From Bordetella parapertussis (GTDB lineage Bacteria; Pseudomonadota; Gammaproteobacteria; Burkholderiales; CAIKXV01), in the NCBI GenBank assembly GCA_945877995.1, contig CAMDXD010000183.1, positions 1-7,698 of the forward strand: a DNA stretch of 7,698 bases, in the 5' to 3' direction. The position numbers and the translations under genes are program-made. The notes under the pieces were generated by a model. It saw nothing but the letters and a program-made list of their open reading frames with translations. It did not search any database and had not been told where the DNA came from. The stretch's first letter is position 1; each line of letters opens with the position of its first letter. Below, in pieces: positions 1 to 4,998 of the stretch.

Positions 1-341
1 TGCATGATGCACTGTCCGGGTTGGTGCGCCAGGGACTGATCCCGGCGCTGCCGATCCGCGACCACGTGGCCGCGGTCTCGGTGGGCGTCTGGCATGGCAT
101 GCCGGTGCTCGACCTCGACTACGCCGAGGATTCCGACTGCGACACCGACATGAACGTGGTGATGAACGGCAGCGGCCGCTTCATCGAAGTTCAGGGTACG
201 GCGGAGGGCGACGCTTTCTCTCGCGAGGAGATGGACGCGCTGCTGGCGCTGGCGCAGACAGGCATCGCGGAACTGGTCGCGCTGCAGAAACAGGCATTGT
301 CCGCCCCGGCATCCGGCGGCGATGTCCGGGTCGGCACCTGA
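1..341 (+). CDS. rph: Ribonuclease PH, C-terminal part (5' truncated by window edge)
   Basis: RNase PH is a phosphorolytic 3'-to-5' exoribonuclease that trims tRNA 3' ends, releasing nucleoside diphosphates; it works in the cytoplasm as a hexameric ring. The reading frame is already open at base 3 and encodes 112 visible residues, about the second half of the usual ~238-residue protein. Recognisable family sequence includes HDALSGLV, PIRDHVAAVSVG, LDLDYAEDSDCDTDMNVVM, GSGRFIEVQGTAEG and FSREEMDALLALA. The acidic DxxxDMNVV stretch and the GTAEG block are hallmarks of the family. The TGA stop is at 339-341, and the tail after the last helix (roughly 15 residues) is not conserved. The annotated start of rdgB lies inside this gene, which suggests co-transcription and perhaps translational coupling. 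The start codon is outside the window; a TTG at 21 is internal and not the start. Confidence 0.96.
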   Translation, partial: HDALSGLVRQGLIPALPIRDHVAAVSVGVWHGMPVLDLDYAEDSDCDTDMNVVMNGSGRFIEVQGTAEGDAFSREEMDALLALAQTGIAELVALQKQALSAPASGGDVRVGT

Positions 342-951
342 GGTGGCGTCCGGGGTGGCGCGCACGCGCCTGGTGATCGCCAGCGGCAATGCCGGAAAGC
401 TGCGCGAGATCGACTACATCCTCGCGCCGCTGAACGTCGAGGTGATACCGCAGGGCGCGCTCGGCGTCACCGAGGCGCCGGAGCCGTACTGCACCTTCAT
501 CGAGAATGCGCTGGCCAAGGCGCGCCACGCGTCGGCATCGACCGGCCTGCCGGCGCTCGCCGACGACTCCGGGATCTGTGTCCGGGCACTGGGCGGGGCG
601 CCCGGCGTGCATTCCGCGCGTTATGCCGGCGAGCCGAAGTCGGATGCGCGCAACAACGAGAAACTCGTCGCCGCGCTCGACGGCATCGCCGACCGGCGCG
701 CACACTACTACTGCGTGATCGTGGTGGTGCGCTCGGCCGATGATCCGCAGCCGCTGATCGGCGAAGGTGTCTGGGCTGGCGAAGTTGCCCGGGCACCGGC
801 CGGAGAAGGCGGCTTCGGCTACGATCCGTGGTTCCTGATTCCTTCGGCCGGGCTGACTGCCGCGCAGATGCCGGCGGAGCAGAAGAACCGGATCAGCCAC
901 CGGGCGATGGCGCTGGCGGGCATCGCCGGAAAGCTGCGCTCGGATTTCTGA
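322..951 (+). CDS. rdgB: XTP/dITP pyrophosphatase, RdgB/HAM1 family
   Basis: This enzyme hydrolyses non-canonical purine triphosphates (XTP, dITP, ITP) to the monophosphate and pyrophosphate, keeping them out of DNA and RNA. From the ATG at 322 it is 209 residues; E. coli RdgB is about 197. Visible motifs are SGNAGKLRE at 21-29 (the SxNxxK nucleotide-binding motif), FIENALAKAR at 59-68, ADDSG at 80-84 with the expected catalytic Asp, GVHSARYAG at 95-103, GFGYDP at 164-169, and EQKNRISHRAMA at 186-197. All family positions I can recognise are kept. The start is uncertain. ATG 322 has no clear Shine-Dalgarno sequence and overlaps rph by 20 bases. In-frame GTG 355 has GAGG at 340-343 upstream and would give 198 residues, closer to the family length. 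Either way it forms a unit with rph. Confidence 0.95.
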   Translation: MSGSAPEVASGVARTRLVIASGNAGKLREIDYILAPLNVEVIPQGALGVTEAPEPYCTFIENALAKARHASASTGLPALADDSGICVRALGGAPGVHSARYAGEPKSDARNNEKLVAALDGIADRRAHYYCVIVVVRSADDPQPLIGEGVWAGEVARAPAGEGGFGYDPWFLIPSAGLTAAQMPAEQKNRISHRAMALAGIAGKLRSDF

Positions 952-963
952 ACGTCCGCCGGA

Positions 964-1002
964 CCGCCGGCGGCGGGATCCACCGCGCGAATGCCCGCGC
1001 GG
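964..1002. other. GC-rich dyads between rdgB and the NYN gene
   Basis: The 73-base gap holds two adjacent symmetric elements. CCGCCGGCGG at 964-973 is a perfect 10-bp palindrome without a loop. CCGCGCG at 983-989 pairs with CGCGCGG at 996-1002 around the six-base loop AATGCC. Neither is followed by a T tract, so this is not a canonical intrinsic terminator. It could be a weak or factor-assisted stop after rdgB, or structure in the leader of the next gene. It could also be chance in very GC-rich DNA. Confidence 0.3.
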
Positions 1003-1013
1003 GGCCCCACATT

Positions 1014-1017
1014 AGGA
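1014..1017 (+). promoter_or_regulatory. Ribosome binding site that decides the NYN gene start
   Basis: AGGA at 1014-1017 lies seven bases before the ATG at 1025 but only one base before the in-frame ATG at 1019. Normal Shine-Dalgarno spacing therefore favours 1025, removing the first two residues (Met-Ser) of the longer reading. Confidence 0.55.
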
Positions 1018-1024
1018 CATGTCG

Positions 1025-2497
1025 ATGGCGAGCCAGACTGAAATCACCAACATGGCCGTGTTCTGCGATTTCGAGAACGTGGCCCTCGGCGTGCGGGACG
1101 CCAACTACGCGAAGTTCGACATCGACAAGGTGCTCGAGCGGCTGCTGCTGAAGGGCAACATCGTGGTGCGCAAGGCGTACTGCGACTGGGACCGCTACAA
1201 GCAGTTCAAGCGCTCGATGCATGAAGCCTCGTTCGAACTGATCGAGATCCCGCACGTGCGCCAGTCGGGCAAGAACTCCGCCGATATCCGGATGGTCGTC
1301 GACGCACTCGATCTCTGCTACACGAAGGCCCACCTGGATACCTTCGTGCTGCTCACTGGCGACTCCGACTTCTCGCCCCTGGTGGCCAAGCTGCGCGAGA
1401 ACGCGAAGACGGTGATCGGCGTCGGGGTGAAGCAGTCGACCTCCGACCTCCTGATCAACATCTGCGACGAGTTCATCTATTACGACGACCTCGTGCGCGA
1501 GCAGCCGGCAGGGCGCGGCGGGATGCCGCGTGGCCGGTCCAGCTCGCCGCGTCGCCCGGGTTCCGCGCGGCTGGAAGGCAATGGCCATGCGATCCAGCCG
1601 ATGGTCGGTCCGCCGCTCCCGCTGCACGAGTCGCTGCGCGGGCCGGCTCGCGGTGCACCGCGCGAACGCAACGCCGACGGCGCGTCGCGCGAAGCATCGG
1701 TCGAATCGGCTGTCGAAACACTGATGCCCGCCGTGCATCCGCCGCTGCAGCCGGCGGCCGAGGCGCCACCGCTGCCGGAAGAGGGCGCGGCCATCGACGG
1801 TGCGGTTCCGGCAGTGGAAGGCGACGCGGCGGCCGAGCCGGCGCCGCGCGGCCGGGCGCGCGCGAAGAGCACGCGTGCCCGGGCGGGATCGCGCCGTGGT
1901 TCGGCCGCGGCCGCAGTGGATGCCGCCGATGCCGGCGCTGCGCAGGATGCCGAAGCTGTGCCGGCAGCCGACGCAGGGGTGTCCGTAACAGACGCGGTGC
2001 CGGTCGACGAGAGCATGGCAGCGGACGCGCCCGCGCCGGCAGCGAAGGGCCGTACCCGCCGGCCGCGGGCAGGCAGCAAGGCCGCACTGGCGGCTGCGGC
2101 GAAGCTCGCCGAAGCCGAGGCGGACGCCGCAGCGGAAGCGGTGGCGCAGGCGTCGGCCGGACAAGGCGCCGAGGTCGCAGAAGCGGGTACCAACCCGGCA
2201 GCCATCCATCCGGCCGATCCGGTCAGCGACGGTTCCGACAAAGCCCAGCAGGCGATCGACCTGGTCCTGGCCACCGTCGAGGCACTGGTGGCCGAACGCG
2301 GCGAAGAGGAACGCATCTGGGGCTCGATGGTCAAGCAGACGCTGAAGCGGCGCAATCCGGGCTTCAACGAGTCGTACTACGGCTTCCGCTCGTTCAGCGA
2401 ACTGCTCGAGGAGGCCCAGGCGCGCCGGCTGCTCGAACTCACCCGCGACGAGAAGTCGGGCGGCTTCATCCTGCGCCTGACGCATCAAGACGACTGA
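1025..2497 (+). CDS. NYN domain putative ribonuclease with C-terminal OST-HTH/LOTUS domain
   Basis: This is a probable cytoplasmic RNA-cleaving or RNA-binding protein of 490 residues; its target is unknown. Residues about 10-157 form a NYN (PIN-like, DUF88/LabA type) domain: AVFCDFENVALG at 11-22 with Asp15, SADIRMVVDAL at 85-95 with Asp87, and LLTGDSDFSPLV at 109-120 with Asp113 and Asp115. These are the acidic metal-binding positions expected of an active nuclease. Residues about 160-405 are a low-complexity Ala/Pro/Arg/Glu linker with two basic patches (275-292 and 341-352), probably disordered. Residues about 407-486 match an OST-HTH/LOTUS domain, with WGSMVKQTLKRRNPGF at 432-447, YYGFRSFSELLE at 451-462 and a terminal GGFILRL. 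LOTUS domains are known RNA binders, and NYN plus LOTUS occurs in animal MARF1. No signal peptide or membrane segment is seen. ATG 1019 is an alternative start. The domain calls are strong; the cellular role is inference. Confidence 0.9.
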   Translation: MASQTEITNMAVFCDFENVALGVRDANYAKFDIDKVLERLLLKGNIVVRKAYCDWDRYKQFKRSMHEASFELIEIPHVRQSGKNSADIRMVVDALDLCYTKAHLDTFVLLTGDSDFSPLVAKLRENAKTVIGVGVKQSTSDLLINICDEFIYYDDLVREQPAGRGGMPRGRSSSPRRPGSARLEGNGHAIQPMVGPPLPLHESLRGPARGAPRERNADGASREASVESAVETLMPAVHPPLQPAAEAPPLPEEGAAIDGAVPAVEGDAAAEPAPRGRARAKSTRARAGSRRGSAAAAVDAADAGAAQDAEAVPAADAGVSVTDAVPVDESMAADAPAPAAKGRTRRPRAGSKAALAAAAKLAEAEADAAAEAVAQASAGQGAEVAEAGTNPAAIHPADPVSDGSDKAQQAIDLVLATVEALVAERGEEERIWGSMVKQTLKRRNPGFNESYYGFRSFSELLEEAQARRLLELTRDEKSGGFILRLTHQDD

Positions 2498-2556
2498 CGT
2501 TCATCGACTGACGTTCATCGACTGTGACGTTCATCGACTGTGACGTTCATCGACTG
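2491..2556. repeat. Short direct tandem repeat starting at the NYN gene stop codon
   Basis: The 14-base core TGACGTTCATCGAC occurs four times without a mismatch, starting at 2495, 2509, 2525 and 2541. The periods are 14, 16 and 16 bases, because the later copies carry an extra TG. Seen another way, CGACTG occurs five times (2491, 2505, 2519, 2535, 2551). The first core copy begins with the TGA stop codon of the NYN gene. ATCGGCTGAC at 2563-2572 may be a decayed further copy. The array could have arisen by slippage from the gene end; whether it binds a protein is unknown. Confidence 0.93.
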
Positions 2557-2631
2557 CCCCTGATCGGCTGACCCGTATCCACTCCGCCGTGCGCGGTTAA
2601 CATCACTCCCCTCGGCACACGATCAACACAG

Positions 2632-2640
2632 AAGGGGGAG
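2632..2640 (+). promoter_or_regulatory. Strong ribosome binding site of the CoA-transferase gene
   Basis: The purine run AAGGGGGAG ends two bases before the ATG at 2643; taking AAGGGG (2632-2637) as the core gives a five-base spacer. It is the strongest Shine-Dalgarno-like sequence in the window and fixes this start. I found no convincing -35/-10 pair in the 145-base gap upstream, which holds only the tandem repeat and unremarkable sequence including GTTAAC at 2596-2601. Confidence 0.7.
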
Positions 2641-2642
2641 AG

Positions 2643-3911
2643 ATGGCCCAGTCACAGGCTGCTGCGTCCAGCGTATTCCAAGCGCAGGGGGGCGGACCGG
2701 CGTTCCAGCCGTTTGCCGGCCTGCGGGTGATCGACCTCACCCGGGTACTCGCCGGTCCTTACTGCACCTACCTGCTCGGGCTGCTCGGTGCCGACGTGAT
2801 CAAGGTCGAGCCGCCCGGCCGCGGCGAGACGATACGGCGCCGCACCGGCGGCGACCCGGCGCTCGCCGAGGCCGGCGTGTCGGTGGCGTGGTCCACGCAG
2901 TCGGCGAACAAGCGCTGCATCACGCTCGACCTCGACCGCCCGCGCGGCCAGGCGCTGTTTCGTGAACTCGCGGCAGGTGCCGATGTGGTGGTGCAGAACC
3001 TGCGTACCGGCTCGGCCGAGAAACGTGGCATCGGCTATGCGCAGTTGTCGGCGATCAATCCGAAACTGATCTACTGCGCGATCACCGCTTACGGCGGTAA
3101 CGGCCCGCGTGCCACGCATCCCGCCTACGACAGCGTGATCCAGGCGGTCTCCGGCCTGATGAGCCTCACCGGCCAGCCCGATGGCGATCCGCTGAAGGTG
3201 GGGCCGCCAGTCATCGACTACGTCACCGGCATGAATGCCGCGCTGGCGGTTGTGTGTGCGCTGTTCGAACGCACGCAGACGGGCCGCGGACGTTGCATCG
3301 ACCTGGCGATGCTCGACTCGAACCTTGCGCTGATGACCTCGGCGCTGACCCTGTTCGTGAACACCGGCAGGCAGCCGGCGCGGCCGGGAAACGATGCCGC
3401 CAGCCGCGCCCCTGCGTCGACCACCTACCGGGTGTCCGACGGGCAGTTGGCGATTGCGATCAACGAGGAGCACCAGTACGTACACCTGTTCCAGTCGATG
3501 GGGCTCGCGCACCTGCTGGATGACCCGCGCTTCGCCACGCTCGCCGACCGCAACCGCAACATCCCGGCGCTGCGGGCCGAACTGCAGCGGGTGTTCGAGA
3601 CCAACACCTCGGCGCACTGGGAGCAGGTGCTGAACGAAGCCGGTGCCCCGGGCGGGCGCGTGAACTCGCTGGCGGAGGTGACTGCGCATCCGCAGTTCGC
3701 TGCGCGCAATCTGTTCCAGCAGGTGTCCCTGGAGGCCAACGGCGCCAGTGCGCAGATGCAGTTGCCGCTCGCGCCGTTTTCGGTCGACGGTGACCGCGGA
3801 TCGATCCGGCTGGCACCCCGTCCGGTCGGAGCCGATACCGATGCCGTGCTCGGCGAACTGGGGGTCGGCGCCGCGGAACTGGCGGCGCTGCGCGCCGACG
3901 GGACGATCTGA
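2643..3911 (+). CDS. Family III CoA-transferase (CaiB/BaiF family)
   Basis: Family III CoA-transferases move CoA between an acyl-CoA and a free carboxylic acid through a mixed anhydride on a catalytic Asp; known members act on formate/oxalate, carnitine, bile acids, succinate/itaconate and aromatic acids. This protein has 422 residues, near the usual ~400. It shows FAGLRVIDLTRVLAGPYCTYLLGLLGADVIKVEPPGRGE (residues 24-62), the N-terminal CoA-binding signature. It continues with NKRCITLDL at 89-97, HPAYDSVIQAVSGLMSLTG at 159-177, and VIDYVTGMNAA at 190-200, where Asp192 aligns with the nucleophile (Asp169 of formyl-CoA transferase). GRGRCIDLAMLD follows. About 23 residues precede the conserved start. 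No acyl-CoA dehydrogenase, ligase, transporter or second transferase is adjacent, so the substrate cannot be inferred. The gene is single, convergent with gluQ, with nine bases between stop codons. Confidence 0.93.
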   Translation: MAQSQAAASSVFQAQGGGPAFQPFAGLRVIDLTRVLAGPYCTYLLGLLGADVIKVEPPGRGETIRRRTGGDPALAEAGVSVAWSTQSANKRCITLDLDRPRGQALFRELAAGADVVVQNLRTGSAEKRGIGYAQLSAINPKLIYCAITAYGGNGPRATHPAYDSVIQAVSGLMSLTGQPDGDPLKVGPPVIDYVTGMNAALAVVCALFERTQTGRGRCIDLAMLDSNLALMTSALTLFVNTGRQPARPGNDAASRAPASTTYRVSDGQLAIAINEEHQYVHLFQSMGLAHLLDDPRFATLADRNRNIPALRAELQRVFETNTSAHWEQVLNEAGAPGGRVNSLAEVTAHPQFAARNLFQQVSLEANGASAQMQLPLAPFSVDGDRGSIRLAPRPVGADTDAVLGELGVGAAELAALRADGTI

Positions 3912-3920
3912 GCAGAGGGT

Positions 3921-4817
3921 TCAGCCGTCGACGATCGAATCAGCGGCTGGCACGCGTGCGATCGACCAGTGGTCGATCGCGAACGCCAGGGTCCCGTCGC
4001 GACCGGTGTCGATCGGCGGCAGCGCCTGCCCCAGGAAGGCCAGCGCCCGGCGCAGCCACGGTACCGCCGCGTCGGCATGGTGGAGGTCGATAGCTGCTGC
4101 GAACGTCTGCTTCGACAGCTTCTGCCGCTGCGCATTGAGTGCGAGCGGCAGGTGGGCGTAGCGCGGCACGGGAAGACCGAGCAACTGCTGCAGCCAGATC
4201 TGGCGGTGCGTGGAGTCGAGCAGGTCGGCGCCGCGCACCACGTCTGTGATGCCCTGGGCGGCATCGTCCACGACAACCGCGAGCTGGTAGGCGAAGATGC
4301 CGTCAGCCCGGTGCACGACGAAGTCCCCGATGTCGCTTTCCAGGTGCTGTTCGATGCGCCCGCGGATCCGGTCGTCGAAGGCGATCGTGCGGTCGTCCAC
4401 GCGCACGCGCCAGGCGCGGGTGCCGCGGCCGGGTGGCAGGCCGCGGCGGCAGGTGCCAGGGTAGGCCGGGCCCTCGATGCCAGCGTGCGTCGAGGCAGCC
4501 GCGACTTCAGTGCGCGTGCAGGTGCAGGGGTACGCGTGACCGGCGGCGATCAGTGCATCGAGCGCCGCGCGGTATGCGCCGATCTCCCGACTCTGCACAC
4601 GGATTTCTCCGTCCCAGGCCAGGCCGAGCCGTTCGAGCGTGCGGCGTATCGCATCGACCGCGCCGGGCCTGTTGCGCGGCGTGTCGAGGTCGTCGATGCG
4701 CAGCAGCCACTCGCCGCCCGCCGCGCGGGCGTCGAGCCAGCCTGCCAATGCCGCCACCAGCGAGCCGAAGTGGAGCGCGCCGGTAGGAGACGGTGCAAAA
4801 CGCCCTCGGTAATTCAC
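3921..4817 (-). CDS. gluQ: Glutamyl-Q tRNA(Asp) synthetase
   Basis: GluQ (GluQRS, E. coli YadB) activates glutamate without tRNA and attaches it to the queuosine base at position 34 of tRNA(Asp). It is a shortened glutamyl-tRNA synthetase lacking the anticodon-binding domain. At 298 residues it matches the stand-alone family (~300) and is far shorter than GltX (~470). The HIGH-type motif is in RFAPSPTGALHFGSLVAAL (6-24), followed by LLRIDDLDTPR (38-48). Zinc ligands of the CxC...YxxxC type are present: Cys98, Cys100, Tyr119 and Cys123. VVRGADLLDSTHRQIWLQQLLG (194-214) and KLSKQ (233-237) give the KMSKS-type loop. The start is GTG (complement of 4815-4817) with no clear Shine-Dalgarno sequence. 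I see no in-frame start codon in the 30 bases upstream. The gene is divergent from pabB. Functional relevance assumes the host makes queuosine, which cannot be seen here. Confidence 0.95.
   Translation of the reverse strand: MNYRGRFAPSPTGALHFGSLVAALAGWLDARAAGGEWLLRIDDLDTPRNRPGAVDAIRRTLERLGLAWDGEIRVQSREIGAYRAALDALIAAGHAYPCTCTRTEVAAASTHAGIEGPAYPGTCRRGLPPGRGTRAWRVRVDDRTIAFDDRIRGRIEQHLESDIGDFVVHRADGIFAYQLAVVVDDAAQGITDVVRGADLLDSTHRQIWLQQLLGLPVPRYAHLPLALNAQRQKLSKQTFAAAIDLHHADAAVPWLRRALAFLGQALPPIDTGRDGTLAFAIDHWSIARVPAADSIVDG
3958..3980. repeat. 23-bp near-perfect palindrome inside the 3' end of gluQ
   Basis: GCGATCGACCA at 3958-3968 is the exact reverse complement of TGGTCGATCGC at 3970-3980, with one unpaired base (G3969) at the centre. 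It lies within gluQ codons 280-287 (AIDHWSIA) and starts 46 bases beyond the stop of the convergent CoA-transferase gene. With a one-base centre it suits a dimeric protein site or a cruciform better than a short-loop RNA hairpin, although RNA from either strand could fold with the central bases opened. There is no T tract. It may be a codon coincidence. Confidence 0.6.
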
Positions 4818-4880
4818 GCTGCGATTGTGCCGCCGGCGCCGGGTGTACGCCAGCGCCGCCGCTTCGACTGGCAGCGCGCG

Positions 4881-4904
4881 CGATGACGTCCGGGCCGGTC
4901 ATCG
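4881..4904. promoter_or_regulatory. Operator-like dyad in the gluQ-pabB divergent region
   Basis: CGATGAC at 4881-4887 is repeated in inverted orientation as GTCATCG at 4898-4904, separated by ten bases. The dyad lies 63 bases upstream of the gluQ start and 94 bases upstream of the pabB start. That geometry (seven-base half-sites, centres about 17 bp apart) is usual for a dimeric helix-turn-helix regulator. No regulator gene is adjacent and I do not recognise the half-site. The rest of the 181-base region is GC-rich and shows nothing else except a possible -10 box and the palindrome GGCGGCCGCC at 4970-4979. Confidence 0.3.
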
Positions 4905-4936
4905 ACCTGCCTCCGCGCGCGGGGGCGCGATTGCCG

Positions 4937-4942
4937 GATAAT
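4937..4942 (+). promoter_or_regulatory. Possible -10 element for pabB
   Basis: GATAAT matches the sigma-70 -10 consensus at five of six positions and is one of very few AT-rich patches in this region. It would give a leader of about 50 bases before the pabB ATG. The expected -35 position (around 4914-4919) is CGCGCG, so there is no consensus -35 box and no extended -10. This is a weak call. Confidence 0.3.
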
Positions 4943-4998
4943 GACCATCTGCCTGGTTGCCGTGAGCTGGCGGCCGCCGGGGGCCTGTCCCATCGCCG

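Noticed and set aside
893..2488. Long open frame on the minus strand opposite the NYN-LOTUS gene
   Set aside because: It is Arg/His/Gly-rich without recognisable domains, as expected from the reverse complement of a G/C-ending codon gene, and the plus-strand gene has two clear domains.
2491..2556. CRISPR array or replication-origin iterons
   Set aside because: The units are only 14-16 bases and directly abutting with no unique spacers, and no cas, rep or AT-rich origin sequence is nearby.
2573..2631. Sigma-70 promoter for the CoA-transferase (TAACAT near 2598-2603 as -10)
   Set aside because: Only four of six -10 positions match and there is no -35 sequence at the right distance.
3425..4276. 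Minus-strand frame across the CoA-transferase/gluQ junction, and plus-strand frame 3969-4886 opposite gluQ
   Set aside because: Both overlap well-supported genes in other frames and show no family motifs.
3921..4817. Full glutamyl-tRNA synthetase (GltX)
   Set aside because: The protein stops at 298 residues after the KMSKS-type loop with no anticodon-binding domain, and it has the GluQ zinc-ligand pattern.
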